The notes: a model not told the origin generated them from the sequence alone. A DNA stretch of 64,000 nt from Terriglobia bacterium (GCA_021324185.1 JAJPJN010000144.1:18670-82669), one strand, 5' to 3'. Numbered from the stretch's first letter, positions 32,827-43,790 are shown. Translations and numbers: made by a program.

Positions 32827-34404
32827 CTAGCTGATTTTTTCGGCGATGGACTTTGCCTGGACGAACTGCAGCAGATAATCCGGGCCGCCGGCTTTTGAAT
32901 CCGTCCCAGACATATTGAAGCCACCGAAGGGATGAGCGCCGACCATGGCTCCGGTGCATTTCCGGTTGATGTAGAGATTGCCCACGAAAAACCGTTTTCT
33001 CGCCTTTTCGGCCTTTGCCGGGTTGTTGGTGAATACAGCTCCGGTCAATCCGTACTCGGAATCATTGGCAAGCTGTAGCGCGTGGTCAAAGTCCTTGGCT
33101 TTAGTCACGGCCAGCACGGGGCCGAAGATCTCTTCCTGGAAAATGGTGGCCTTCGAATCGACGTCGGCGATCACGGTGGGCTTAACAAAATAGCCCTCAC
33201 CGCCGGCCTTTTCGCCACCCGTGATGAGGCGGCCTTCTTTCTTGCCTTTTTCAATGTAGTTGAGGATAGTCTTCTGGGCGCGCGCGCTGATTACCGGCCC
33301 CATGTAATTGTGGAAATCGTCGGACGAGCCGACAGTCAAACCTTCAACCTTTTCTTTCAATTTGTCGAGGAACTCGTTATAAACAGGCTCGTCGACGATG
33401 GCGCGGGAGCAGGCGGAGCATTTCTGGCCCTGGTAGCCGAAGGCGGAATAGAGCACGCCCAGAACCGCCTGATCGAGGTTCGATTCCCGGTCGACAACAA
33501 TCGCGTCCTTGCCGCCCATTTCTGCGATGACGCGTTTGATCCAGATCTGGCCTTTCGGCGTTTTAGCAGCCAGTTCGTTAATGCGGAGGCCGACATCGCG
33601 CGAACCGGTAAAAGAGACGAAGCGGGTTTTCGGATGCGTAACAATTGTGTCGCCGATGGCGGCGCCACTTCCGGTCAAGAGCGCAAAGCTTTTTGCGGGA
33701 AATCCAGCTTCGATCAATACTTCTGCGAACTTGGCTGCAATGGTGGGAGTTTCACTTGAAGGTTTTAGGACCACTGTATTGCCCACTACAAGCGCAGCGG
33801 TGGTCATGCCGACCATGATGGCGAGGGGGAAATTCCAGGGTGGAATGACTACGCCCACGCCAAGCGGCACATAGACCATCTCGTCGTGCTCGCCGGGAAG
33901 CTGGACGACCGGCTCCGGATTGGCCAATTTCAATGCCTGGCGGGCGTAATACTCGCAGAAGTCGATGGCTTCGGCGATTTCGGCTTCGGCTTCCACCCAG
34001 GTCTTGCCGGCTTCATAGACCAGCCAGGCGTCGAATTCAAATTTGCGCTCGCGGAAGATGGCGGCAGCGCGCAGCAACATATCGACACGATCCTGCATCG
34101 GCAGTTCCGCCCAGGTCGGGAAATATTCGTAAGCGGATTCCACGGCATCGCGCGCGTCCTGCTCGGTTCCCTTCTGGTGGATGCCGATGATCTCCGAAGG
34201 GCGCGAGGGATTGACGGACTCGAATTTATCCCGCGACGTGCGCCGCTCGCCGGCAATCAGCAATTGGTATTCTTTGCCGAATTCGGAGCGCACCTTTTCG
34301 AGGGCGCGCCGCATGGCTTGTGCGTTCTCAGTCTTGGTGAAATCCGTATACGGTTCGTTCTTGAACGGAGCAAGAGTAGTGGGTGGAGTAGCAACGGCAG
34401 ACAT
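32827..34404 (-). CDS. 1-pyrroline-5-carboxylate dehydrogenase (L-glutamate gamma-semialdehyde dehydrogenase)
   Basis: NAD-dependent aldehyde dehydrogenase of 525 aa that converts glutamate semialdehyde to glutamate in proline breakdown. It shows the N-terminal RocA-type start (FKNEPYTDFTKTENAQAMRR), oxyanion motif PPWNFPLAI, NAD-binding FTGSRDVG, catalytic Glu295 in AEMGGKD and catalytic Cys329 in GQKCSACSR. The closing AHPFGGFNMSGTDSKAGG is characteristic of RocA/PruA. No proline dehydrogenase gene is in the window. It is separate from the decay zone, whose edge is only 15 bp away. Confidence 0.92.
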   Translation of the reverse strand: MSAVATPPTTLAPFKNEPYTDFTKTENAQAMRRALEKVRSEFGKEYQLLIAGERRTSRDKFESVNPSRPSEIIGIHQKGTEQDARDAVESAYEYFPTWAELPMQDRVDMLLRAAAIFRERKFEFDAWLVYEAGKTWVEAEAEIAEAIDFCEYYARQALKLANPEPVVQLPGEHDEMVYVPLGVGVVIPPWNFPLAIMVGMTTAALVVGNTVVLKPSSETPTIAAKFAEVLIEAGFPAKSFALLTGSGAAIGDTIVTHPKTRFVSFTGSRDVGLRINELAAKTPKGQIWIKRVIAEMGGKDAIVVDRESNLDQAVLGVLYSAFGYQGQKCSACSRAIVDEPVYNEFLDKLKEKVEGLTVGSSDDFHNYMGPVISARAQKTILNYIEKGKKEGRLITGGEKAGGEGYFVKPTVIADVDSKATIFQEEIFGPVLAVTKAKDFDHALQLANDSEYGLTGAVFTNNPAKAEKARKRFFVGNLYINRKCTGAMVGAHPFGGFNMSGTDSKAGGPDYLLQFVQAKSIAEKIS

Positions 34405-34445
34405 AATTTGGCTGGATACCTTCTTTTTGATGACTCCGACGCGGA

Positions 34446-34727
34446 TTAGATGCGATCCTCAATCGTCTTTTCCGCGATTTTGCGGCCGCGCTCAAACATA
34501 GCTGCGGCATCTTCGGCTATTTCCCGGCCGCGCTCATAGAGCTCGCGACCTCGTTCAAAAAGATCCTGGCTCGATTCGAGGAAGTTTTTCTTGCCGCGTT
34601 CGGCCTGGCGCGCCAGACGATGGCGGGTACGTTCTCCCGATTCAGGCGCCAGCAGAAGAGCCACCGCTGCGCCCAAGACTGCTCCTCCAAAAAACCACAA
34701 AAAGACATTGCTGCTATCGCGTTCCAT
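34446..34727 (-). CDS. YtxH domain-containing small membrane protein
   Basis: 93 aa. An N-terminal Gly/Ala-rich membrane helix (VFLWFFGGAVLGAAVALLLAPESGERTR) is the YtxH signature (GxxxGAxxxLLxAPxSGxxTR), followed by an amphipathic helical repeat: LFERGRELYERGREI, then MFERGRKIAEKT. Function unknown, often linked to general or envelope stress. It lies 41 nt before P5C dehydrogenase on the same strand. Confidence 0.85.
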   Translation of the reverse strand: MERDSSNVFLWFFGGAVLGAAVALLLAPESGERTRHRLARQAERGKKNFLESSQDLFERGRELYERGREIAEDAAAMFERGRKIAEKTIEDRI

Positions 34728-34765
34728 TTTTCCTCCGATTACATTCTATGTCCCGCGCGGCCGGT

Positions 34766-37252
34766 TTATCGAAAAGCTTCAATTTCGACGTTGTTTCCAT
34801 CGGTACGAAAGGTCAGCAGGCCGCGCTGGTCGGTGCGGAAGACCTGGGTATGGTGCTCGGCCAGCCGGGCCAGAACGTCCGGGTGCGGATGATGGAACTG
34901 ATTGAGATATCCGTCCGAGATAAATGCAAAGCTTGGCTGAAGCTGATCGAGAAATGGCTCTGAAGAAGATGTACGGCTGCCATGATGGCCTACCTTCAAC
35001 AGGGTGATCGGCCGCAGTTCCCCGCTTTCGAGCATGCCGGCTTCGACCGGGCGCTCGGCATCCCCCGTCAGGAGAATGCGGCGGCGGCCATAGGTGACTT
35101 CAAAAACAAGCGAATCATTGTTTCCCGGCGCAGCGGCAGGGGTGTAATCGGGGCCGGGCGCGAGAAAGCGAATTTTTGTGCCGCCGATGGCAAGCGGCGG
35201 TGAATTACGATTCAAAGCCAAAATCTGAACATGATCGGCGGCAGCGTGCGCGCGGACATTTTCCCAGGCATCGCTTTCCGGTTCAGCGCCGGTCCAGAGC
35301 GCGCGCGGGTGGAAATTGTCCAGTATCGCCGGAAGCCCCGCCATATGATCCGAATGGCCGTGCGTGAGGACTGCGTAATCCAGGTGGTGGATGCGGCGGG
35401 ACCATAGATAGGGCGAGACTACGTCCTCACCCATATCGATTTGGGGCTTGCGCTGCATGCGCTCCAATCCGGGGAAGCCGCCGGCATCGACGAGCATGGT
35501 CTCGCCATCGGGAAACACGAGCAGCAGGCTGTCGCCCTGGCTTACATCGATAGCAGTCAGTTCCAGCAGCTTTGGCTTAATCTGTGGCGGCCAAGGCTGC
35601 CAGCACACAACGGCGAATGCGAGCAGCGAAAACGCTAGCGCAGAGGCGACATAGCGCCGGCGGCGAATGGCAAGCGAGAGCACGGCCAGCGAAATAGAAA
35701 AGACAATCGCGATCCAAAGGGGCAGCGTCGCGATGCGCCATGCCGGTTCCAGGCGAACGTGCCAGCTTGCCACGTGCTCCGCCAGATGCAGCAAAAGGCC
35801 GGTAAGCAACGCCAGGGCTTGCCAGCCGGTAGCGATGGCAGCGAACCCGGCCGGTACGACAAGCGAGAGCAGCGGAATCACGATGATATTGGCCGAAAGA
35901 CCGGTGATCGAGAGCCTGTGGAAGTAACTGACCATCGGCAAAGCGAGACCGAATTGCACGCAGGCTGAAACGATCACCGCATCGGCTACAAAAGCACCGG
36001 CGCGCGCCCCGGCAGCTACGATCCAAAGCGACCATTGCCGCCGCAAGCGGGTCCAGAGGCTCAGCGTGTGCGCCAGCAGACGAAGTTCCGTGCGCCATTG
36101 CGCGGCGGCAGGCGCCACCTGGGCGTCATAGGCACTCTGATCGAAGCGCTTGATGGCCGCCCGTAGCGGCTCGGTGGTGCGTTCCATTACCGGTATAGCG
36201 AAAACGGCAATGGCTGCGGCGGATAGGAATGACAATTGAAAGCTCGGGTCGAACAGCTCGTCCGGATCGAAAATCAAATAGACAATTCCGACGGCCGCCA
36301 GCATGTTCAAAATGCGTGTTTTGCGGAAACAGTAGCTGGCAATCACGAAGAGAGTAAAGCCACCGGCGGCGCGTACAACCGGCGAACTGAAGCCGGAAAT
36401 GAAGGCGTACATCCAGCTCGCAGCGCCCGCCGCGAGAAGCGCCTGCATGCGGCGGCAGCGAAAGATCCGAAGAATGGTCAGGATGGTTAAGGCAAGTACG
36501 GAGATGTGCTGGCCGGAGATGACCAGAGCATGATAGGTTCCGGTAACGCGAAAATCGTTGGTCCAGCGCCGCTCGACGCCGCTGGTTTCGCCGATCAGCG
36601 TCGCCTGTAGCAGCGCGGCTGTGTGCTGATCATTGGGGTAGAGTGCGGCAAGTCGCGCGAGCGCCCAAGTTCGAATCGCAAAGAGGGCGCCGGCAAAGCG
36701 CGAGCCACAGCGGCCGTTCACAACGTGAATATCCGCGGGGCCGGCAACGCTTGCGGTCCAATAGATATGTTGCGCGGCGAGATAGCCGGCGTAATCAAAG
36801 GCGTCGGGATTTTGAAAGTTGCGCGGCAGGCGCACCTTCGCTACGGCTTCCACCCGCTGGCCATAGTCAAGCGCAAGCTGCTGATCTCCCTTCAAATTTA
36901 CGGAAACCCGCGCCTGGGCATTTTTGCCGAGATCGAGGGTAAATTGCTCCCGGTTTGGTGAGAAGACAGGCGGATTGGTGACGCAGCCGGAAAGGAGAAC
37001 GGTTTCGGCATCTTCGGCCGAGAGACGCGGGGCGCGGCCTTGCCGGTGAATGACCTGGGTAGCGATTCCGGCGACAACCAGACAACAGGCTGTGGCCGCG
37101 TACTGCATGCGCCGGGTGAGAAGGGTGACCGCAAGAACGGCGGCACAGAGCGCGGCTGGAATTGCCAGATCACGCAATTCAAAGAAATAAAAATGCGCCA
37201 GGAGGATTCCCGCAGCCAAGGCGACGGAGGGAAGCACCAGCGGTTCGCGCAC
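34766..37252 (-). CDS. comEC: ComEC/Rec2 family competence protein
   Basis: 828 aa inner-membrane DNA uptake channel for natural transformation. The N-terminal membrane and OB-like region (DUF4131-like, residues 1-190), the central competence domain with many helices (YHALVISGQHISVLALTILT; the conserved H-Q-H type motif) and the C-terminal metallo-beta-lactamase domain are all present. The last shows LTAIDVSQGDSLLLVFP, LTHGHSDHMAGLP and LKVGHHGSRTS. The start is GTG at 37250-37252. The MBL metal ligands appear intact, so nuclease activity is possible. The pilus cluster at 21-28 kb could serve the same DNA-uptake process. Confidence 0.93.
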   Translation of the reverse strand: MREPLVLPSVALAAGILLAHFYFFELRDLAIPAALCAAVLAVTLLTRRMQYAATACCLVVAGIATQVIHRQGRAPRLSAEDAETVLLSGCVTNPPVFSPNREQFTLDLGKNAQARVSVNLKGDQQLALDYGQRVEAVAKVRLPRNFQNPDAFDYAGYLAAQHIYWTASVAGPADIHVVNGRCGSRFAGALFAIRTWALARLAALYPNDQHTAALLQATLIGETSGVERRWTNDFRVTGTYHALVISGQHISVLALTILTILRIFRCRRMQALLAAGAASWMYAFISGFSSPVVRAAGGFTLFVIASYCFRKTRILNMLAAVGIVYLIFDPDELFDPSFQLSFLSAAAIAVFAIPVMERTTEPLRAAIKRFDQSAYDAQVAPAAAQWRTELRLLAHTLSLWTRLRRQWSLWIVAAGARAGAFVADAVIVSACVQFGLALPMVSYFHRLSITGLSANIIVIPLLSLVVPAGFAAIATGWQALALLTGLLLHLAEHVASWHVRLEPAWRIATLPLWIAIVFSISLAVLSLAIRRRRYVASALAFSLLAFAVVCWQPWPPQIKPKLLELTAIDVSQGDSLLLVFPDGETMLVDAGGFPGLERMQRKPQIDMGEDVVSPYLWSRRIHHLDYAVLTHGHSDHMAGLPAILDNFHPRALWTGAEPESDAWENVRAHAAADHVQILALNRNSPPLAIGGTKIRFLAPGPDYTPAAAPGNNDSLVFEVTYGRRRILLTGDAERPVEAGMLESGELRPITLLKVGHHGSRTSSSEPFLDQLQPSFAFISDGYLNQFHHPHPDVLARLAEHHTQVFRTDQRGLLTFRTDGNNVEIEAFR

Positions 37253-37285
37253 ATGAAAAAAGTGCGCTGCAGGCGGAATTTTTCG

Positions 37286-39809
37286 CTATTCGTTTCGCAG
37301 GGCCCGGACGGGGTCAACGCGGGAAGCACGCCACGCCGGCACATAGCCGGCCACGACACCGAGCAATAAGATCAGCATCACGGCACTTCCGAATACCACC
37401 GGATCAACGGGTTGCAAGCCGACGAGCTGGCTCTTAATCAGGCGGATAACGAATCCGGATAGAAGCAGCCCGGCTGCCAGGCCCGCCAGAAGCATTGCGC
37501 CCATGTCCGTCAGCACCATGGCGATAACGGCCTTTGCTTCCGCGCCTACGGCCATGCGAATGCCGATTTCCGTTGTGCGCTGGGAAACCGCATAGGCAAG
37601 CACGCCGTAGATGCCGATGGCCGCAAGCAGGAGCGCCAAGCAGGCGAAGATGGATGTCATGCGCGCGATGAGCTGATCGGTCCGGACCCGATCGTTAACC
37701 AGTTCGGTAACAGGCCGGGCGAGAGAAATGATAGCGTTGGGCTCAACTCTCGTCAGAGCCCGGCGGAGTGAATTGAGTTCGGCCAGCGGATCGAGAATCG
37801 TGCGCACTTCGAAATAGACCGAGTCAGGAATCTCAGGAACGCCCTGCTGAAGAGCGGAATAAAAGCGCGGGCGAACCGGGCCGCGCAGGCCATGATCCAG
37901 CGTGTCTTTGGAGACGCCGATAATTTCGAAGCTCATCCGCTTGTCTCCATAAACGTCGGTGACGTGCTTACCGATGGGATTTCTATTGGCAAAGAAGATC
38001 TTCGCGAATGCCTGATTAATGACACATACAGGCGGGCCTCCGGGCTGATCGCGTTCATTGATCTCCCGGCCCAGCAACATCGGTATGGCGAGCGTGGAGA
38101 AATAATGCGGCCCGACTTCATCCCAGCGCGAATTTCGATCATCCTTGCCTTTGGCTGTATAGCCTTCCACCTGGACGTCATCAGCGGATTCGGTGCCGGT
38201 CAACAGACCGTTTTCCGAGTAGGCAACGCCGCGGATTCCAGGGGTGGCGGCAAAGGCGTCGCGCAATCTGTCGTAGAGCCGCACAAGCTGCTTATCTTTG
38301 TAGCCCGCGCCGGTTCCATCCACACGCAGGATCAGCAGCCGCTCGCGCGTGTAACCCAAATCGACGTGCTGCAAATTCAGAAGCGTGCGCAGGAACAGTC
38401 CGGCCCCGACCAGAAGCGCGAGCGAAAGCGCAACCTGCGCGATGACGAAGAGCTTGTTCAAGCGGAGCTTGCCGGCAGAGGCAGTCATGCCGCCCGCGCC
38501 TTCGCGCAGCGCCGTGCCGATTTCCGTACGGGCGGCGCGCAGAGCCGGCGCAAGTCCCGATAAAGCGGTGGTGAACACGGCAATTCCAGCCGTGAAGAGC
38601 AGAACACGCCAATCCAGGCTGATGCCCAGCCGCACGGGATTGGCGGGCGTGGAGACCATTCGCACCAGAACATTTGCTCCGGTTTGCGCGAGCAACAGGC
38701 CGCCGCATGCGCCCAGAACCGAGAGGATGAGGCTTTCCGTGAGTAGCTGGCGAATGACACGGAACTTATTGGCGCCGAGGGCGAGGCGTATCATCACCTC
38801 ACGGCGCCGGGTGTTGGCGCGCGCTAACAACAAATTGGTTACGTTCACGCAGCAGATGAGGAGGACAGCGGCGACAGCGGCGAAAGATCACGAGCAACGG
38901 CTGTTGGACCTGCTCGCGAAGATTGGAGGCTCCCTGCGCGGCGGGCCGCAGCTTCAGATACTGATTCATGAACTGCTTCCTCGCCTCAGGCGTCAGCGAG
39001 GCATAGCTTGCCTCCAGTTCGCGCTTGAAGATTGTGTTGGCTTCAGTCTGCGCCTGCGCGAGAGTGTAGCCGGGCTGCAGACGTCCGAAGACGTGCAGCC
39101 ACATGACCTTTTCCGTAGGGTCGGGCAGCGGATCCAGATAGTCGCGGCCGGGCATGACTGCGAGCGACATAGTCACTGGCGCCCACATATCCGGGTTGGC
39201 GCCCACTGTTTCGCCAAAAAAGCCGGGCGGCGCGACGCCGATCACGGTGAGAATCGCCCGCCGTACTCTAATGGTTTTTCCGAGAATGTCCTGGGCGTGG
39301 CCGAACCGCCGCTGCCAATAGTCATAGCTCAGGACTGCATAGGGAGCCTGCCCGATTTCCTTATCTACCGAAGCATCGAAGAAGCGGCCGATGTAGGGCT
39401 GGACTCCGAGGGTTGAAAAGAAGTTGCCGGAGACCAGGCGAAGATAGATGTCTTCGGTCTGATCGCCTCGGATGACGCCCTGATAGGCCGCCAGACCGCT
39501 CTGGGTGGCAAACAGGCCAGAGAGCGAACGCATCTGCTGGTGCAGTTCCAGAAATTCCGGGTAACTGAGCAACCCGCGCTCGCCGCCTTCGCTGCCGATT
39601 GCAAGCCCGCTGTCGCTGGGATTCGTCAGTATAACGAGCTGTTCCGGATGCTTTACCGGAAGCGCCTTCATCAACAGCGTGTCGAGCAGGCTGAAGATGG
39701 CGGTATTCGCGCCGGTACCCAGCGCAAGCGATAAGACCGCTACGGCAAAAAAGCCGGGCGTGCGCGCCAGTGAGCGCCAGCCGAACTGCAAGTCGTGCCA
39801 CAGCAGCAT
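37286..39809 (-). pseudogene. ADOP/MacB-like ABC permease interrupted by a single frameshift
   Basis: Two overlapping frames form one permease of the acidobacterial ADOP family. The 5' part starts MLLWHDLQFGWRSLARTPGF with a MacB_PCD periplasmic domain, and the 3' part (from NVTNLLLARANTRRREVMIR) carries the FtsX-like domains and ends RASRVDPVRALRNE. The reading shifts at about 38884-38886, where the minus strand has one extra T (ATC-TTT-CGC instead of ATC-TTC-GCC) within the second transmembrane segment (V-I-F-A-A-V-A-A-V-L-L-I-C). Both halves are otherwise intact. It is a recent pseudogene or a sequencing error. No ATPase partner is adjacent. Confidence 0.88.
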
Positions 39810-39896
39810 ATCTGGTTTATATCAGCATGCAGCGCGCTAAGCTAAGTGGCTGAAAAAGCTGATGAGCGCAGGTGTAGCGTGTCCGCTTTTGGAACC

Positions 39897-42800
39897 TTAC
39901 CAGACCAGCCGCGCACCCAGTTGCACGCGGCGCGGCGTATTCGCCTGAGCGCCGATGATGCCGAAGGTGGAACTGGTCGGGTTCAGATTGGGAGCCGCAA
40001 AGCCGACACGATTTGTTGTGTTGAAGGTTTCGAAACGAATCTGCAGCTTGGCTCCCGTCTCGCTGAAGACGAAATCTTTCAATAGGGACGCATCCAGATT
40101 TTTCGTCGCGTCGGCTCGCAGATTGTTGAACATGGTATCGAACGTTCGGATATTAAAAACCAACTGCTGGCTCGATACGGTGTCGAACTGCGAAATATCG
40201 AACGCATGGCCGTCCGGCTGGTGCGGGTTGAAGTTCAGCGGGCCGCCGTAGTAGATCACGTTTCCCCATGCAAGCGGTGGCCCGGATTGGAAGGTAATGT
40301 TGGCGTTGACAACCCATCCGCCGAACAGCGCATTGGCCCAACGGGAGTTCAGGTCGAGAGCGCCGCCGCGACCGATTGGAAGCTGATAGACCACTGCCGC
40401 CACTTCGCGCAGCGGGCGCGAATCGGAGCTAATTACTTTCTCAGGCCGCGTGTCGGTATCGTTCAGATAATTGACGCGGTCGATCTGTTTGCTCCAGATA
40501 AAGTTGTTTATGAATTGCAATCCGTGCGTAACCCGCTTTTGCACACGCACATCGAGACTTTCGAAATAGGAGCTGCCTGCGCTCGCCCCCTGCTCCAGGA
40601 TTCCGTTCGGGGTCCCGGTTGTGGATGCGGTAGGAACGCCCGGCACACTATATTGCGGAAACGGAAGCAACAACTGATCTAACGCGATGGTTGAATTGTT
40701 CAATGAGCCCGCATTCGGAACCAGTCCGGCAAATGGATTTTTGACGGGCGTTGTCAGCAATGTATTCAGCGCGTTATTCCGAACGGTTGTGGAAGGCGAC
40801 AGATCCTGGCGCGGGATGGGGTCCAACTGCGTTGCGATGGGCAAGCGCACGGCGTGACTGCCGATATACGCCGCCTCAACGACAATTTGGCCGGGAAATT
40901 CGTGCTGGATACTAAAATCCCAGCGAATGTCGTATGGATTCGTCACGTTCGGATTGAAGAACGCGATGCCCTGACCGATGAAAGCGCCGGGGCCCACGCT
41001 ACTGCCCTGGGGCAGGATTCCCGTGGGGAACGCATTACTCAAGGTGAACAGCGGCGTGATGTTGCTGTTGTTGTTATAGACCGTGTTGGTGCTGAATCCG
41101 GGCTGCTGCACGCGATACAGGTTGCTGAGATTTTCGCTTCCATCGGTAACGCTGTTATCGAATAGCTCCACAGGAAAGACGAAGACACCGAAGCCGCCGC
41201 GGATGACCGTTTTATTTCCCAGTGCGGCAGGCGTCCAGGCAGCCCCGATGCGAGGGCTGAAGAAGCCCCAGATGGTGTGGTAAAGCTGGCGGTTCTGGGG
41301 AGTGGCATACATCAGGCCGCCGAGCGTGTTGAACTGGCCGGGCGGCGGCAGCAGCGCGAGTTGGGATGAGGTGTAGGCGCCCGAGTTGTACAGCGATGCA
41401 TAAGCAGACGCAGCCGCGGGGCTGATGGGGTTGGTGATCAATGGATTAAATCCGTTGACCGCGCGGTTGAACAATTCAGTCGCCGGAGACTCGTGTTCAA
41501 AGCGTATGCCGAGATTTAACGTCAGATTCGGCCTGGCGCGCCAGTCATCCTGCAGGAATGCGGCTTGATAGGTGGCGCCTACGGTGCTCGCCGTATTGTT
41601 GGCAAAGCTGGCGGAGGTGGGCAATCCGAGCAGGAAGTCCGCCATATCTGCGCCGAACGGAGGGGGAGTGGCGTTGTAAGCCGGACCGTTGGTCCAGTTT
41701 GCCGTGCTGGTCAAACTACTGCCGAAGGCAAATGTGCCGGCGGAGGCGCCTTTGGTGAAGGAACTCCAGCGGTAATCGCGCAGGTCCACACCGAATTTCA
41801 CCGTGTGATTGCCCGCAACCTTCACGAACTGCACATAGCCCTGATAGGTGTCGTATGTATCGCTGCCATCCGAGTTGTAGCCAAGACACTGGAAGCTGAT
41901 TTGCGCGCCGCCGGCATAGCTGCATCCGGAAAAGGTGATGTACGGAAACTGCGGCTGCACCGAAGAGGTTTGCATATAAGACGGGAAGCCGAGTGAGGTG
42001 AGATTAAAGCCGTCGCTCGGATTCGAGTGCACCTCGATATAGCGGGTCCAGGCCAGCCGGACATCCATAAACGTTGTCGCCGAAAAGGTGTGCGTTTCGT
42101 CCACATCCGCGCCCTGGTTCAGGCGGTGAAAATAGTTGCCTTCCGTGATGTTGGCGGCGCCGAAGTAAGGATTCTTGAACTGCGTGCGATAGTTGTGGCG
42201 CGCGGTGGCAAAGAGCTTGTCGTTGTTTCCGATATTCCAATCCAACCGGCCGAGTTCGTTGTCAAAAGTGTCTGTATCCACGGCATTGACAATGTAGTTA
42301 TTTTGCCCGGTGGCTGTGCCGGTACTATTGGGCGCCGGATAGTACTTCAATATGGCCAGCGCGACGGGATTCAGAAGACTGGCCGGGATGACGTTATTCG
42401 GGAACGGCGCGCGCGTGACGACGCCGTTGACGGTAGTGGTCGAGAACGGATTGTACAACTGGTATTGCTTTCCGAGCGCCAGCAGCGCTGAGAAATCCCC
42501 GTTACGCTCTGCCGCGGTGGGCACGGTGGCGAAGTTAATGGGACTTCCGGTTTCGAGCGGCGAATTGGCCGGGTCGGAATCCTTCAATCCTTCATAAGCC
42601 ATGAACCAGAAGAGCTTGTCTCTGCCTTTGAATACTTTGGGAATCCAAACCGGCGCGCCCGCGGTAAAGCCCCACTGGTTGTAATGATAGGGCGGCGTAG
42701 GCGTGCCCGCTTTGTTGTTGAAAAACGAATTCGCATCCAGATCGGAGGTTTGGTTGAACCACCAGGCCGAACCGTGCAGTTGATTGGTGCCGCTCTTCGT

Positions 42801-43562
42801 AATCTGGTTCAGGACGCCACCGCCGGTGTGCCCCAGGCTGGCGTCGGATTCGAATGCGTCGACGCGCACTTCGGTGACCGCATCTTGCGGCGGGCTGTAT
42901 GCCAACTGATTGCCGAATCCGGCGTTGGGAGCGCCATCGAGCAGACTTTCATTCGAGCCAACCGGCGCGCCGCCGAGGCTGACCTGGGTAGCGGCGGGCT
43001 GATCGAACGGGCGTACCGGTCCCGGTTGGAAAACTGAAATGGCGCCCATGGCCAAGGTATCGAGCATCAGCGGTGTTCGCCCGTTCAACGGAAGATCTTC
43101 TACCTCACGCGTTGTGATTACCTGCCCGACGGTGGCATTGGAGGCCGTGACCAAAGGCGACTCTTCGGTGACGGTGACATTTTCGGTTACGGCGCCAATG
43201 GACATTTTGATATCGATGACCGGATGCGCGCCGGCATCGAGGGTGACGCCTCGCTGCTCGAACGTTTTGAAACCGGGCGCCTCGGCGCTGATGTCGTATT
43301 TGCCGGGCGCAAGAAATGGCAGCGTATAGGCGCCGGAATCAGCAGAAACCGTATCCGCTTTGGCGCCGGTGGCGGTTGCGGTGGCAGTGATTTTCGCTTT
43401 GGGAACGGGCGCGCCACTGGGATCGGTAACGGTGCCGCTGATTGTGGCGCTGGTTTGTCCCCAAGCTGCGCTTGACAGGAGAAGGAGAGCGCACAACCCA
43501 ACGGGGAGGCGTTGCGCGCGATGCAAATTCGGTGGGGCGACGTGGCCAATTTTCGACATCAT
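39897..43562 (-). CDS. TonB-dependent receptor, Oar-like, with N-terminal carboxypeptidase-regulatory domain
   Basis: 1221 aa outer-membrane protein. A signal peptide (VGLCALLLLSSAAWGQ) is followed by a CarboxypepD_reg-like beta-sandwich (SATISGTVTDPSGAPVPKAK... LPFLAPGKYDISAEAPGFKT, residues about 38-125). The plug has ITTREVEDLPLNGRTPLML and TEVRVDAFESDASLGHTGGG. A large barrel ends RRVQLGARLVW. No clear TonB box is visible, as usual in this subfamily. Substrate unknown; relatives are thought to import polymers or export proteins. The relic at 31.2-32.0 kb belongs to the same family. The AAGGG at 43570-43574 lies about 7 nt before the start codon. Confidence 0.93.
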   Translation of the reverse strand: MMSKIGHVAPPNLHRAQRLPVGLCALLLLSSAAWGQTSATISGTVTDPSGAPVPKAKITATATATGAKADTVSADSGAYTLPFLAPGKYDISAEAPGFKTFEQRGVTLDAGAHPVIDIKMSIGAVTENVTVTEESPLVTASNATVGQVITTREVEDLPLNGRTPLMLDTLAMGAISVFQPGPVRPFDQPAATQVSLGGAPVGSNESLLDGAPNAGFGNQLAYSPPQDAVTEVRVDAFESDASLGHTGGGVLNQITKSGTNQLHGSAWWFNQTSDLDANSFFNNKAGTPTPPYHYNQWGFTAGAPVWIPKVFKGRDKLFWFMAYEGLKDSDPANSPLETGSPINFATVPTAAERNGDFSALLALGKQYQLYNPFSTTTVNGVVTRAPFPNNVIPASLLNPVALAILKYYPAPNSTGTATGQNNYIVNAVDTDTFDNELGRLDWNIGNNDKLFATARHNYRTQFKNPYFGAANITEGNYFHRLNQGADVDETHTFSATTFMDVRLAWTRYIEVHSNPSDGFNLTSLGFPSYMQTSSVQPQFPYITFSGCSYAGGAQISFQCLGYNSDGSDTYDTYQGYVQFVKVAGNHTVKFGVDLRDYRWSSFTKGASAGTFAFGSSLTSTANWTNGPAYNATPPPFGADMADFLLGLPTSASFANNTASTVGATYQAAFLQDDWRARPNLTLNLGIRFEHESPATELFNRAVNGFNPLITNPISPAAASAYASLYNSGAYTSSQLALLPPPGQFNTLGGLMYATPQNRQLYHTIWGFFSPRIGAAWTPAALGNKTVIRGGFGVFVFPVELFDNSVTDGSENLSNLYRVQQPGFSTNTVYNNNSNITPLFTLSNAFPTGILPQGSSVGPGAFIGQGIAFFNPNVTNPYDIRWDFSIQHEFPGQIVVEAAYIGSHAVRLPIATQLDPIPRQDLSPSTTVRNNALNTLLTTPVKNPFAGLVPNAGSLNNSTIALDQLLLPFPQYSVPGVPTASTTGTPNGILEQGASAGSSYFESLDVRVQKRVTHGLQFINNFIWSKQIDRVNYLNDTDTRPEKVISSDSRPLREVAAVVYQLPIGRGGALDLNSRWANALFGGWVVNANITFQSGPPLAWGNVIYYGGPLNFNPHQPDGHAFDISQFDTVSSQQLVFNIRTFDTMFNNLRADATKNLDASLLKDFVFSETGAKLQIRFETFNTTNRVGFAAPNLNPTSSTFGIIGAQANTPRRVQLGARLVW

Positions 43563-43700
43563 AGAAATTCCCTTTATGCTGCGATTCGTAAGAGTACGCT
43601 ATTGCCTGCACTATAAATCGGGGAATGGGATCTCAGAAAGCAGATTATTTGAACGGTGCGTTCAGTCGGACTAAACGGGTTCACTATTGCCGCGGGGGAC

Positions 43701-43730
43701 TTGACAGCGTTGTTAGACTGAGGTTTTAAA
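43701..43730 (+). promoter_or_regulatory. Candidate sigma70 promoter for the 43791 small gene and hsp20
   Basis: TTGACA (43701-43706) is a perfect -35 box; an 18-nt spacer leads to TTTAAA (43725-43730), a moderate -10. The predicted start near 43738 would give a leader of about 53 nt before the 43791 gene. The -10 match is only 4 of 6. Confidence 0.45.
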
Positions 43731-43790
43731 GACGTTTTCAAAGCGTCCGATAAAGAATACGATTATTGCGCTCCAAGCAAAACAGGCAGT

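Noticed and set aside
32608..32898. A 96-aa plus frame across the PIN relic.
   Set aside because: It is antisense to the PIN-like reading and runs into the P5C dehydrogenase gene.
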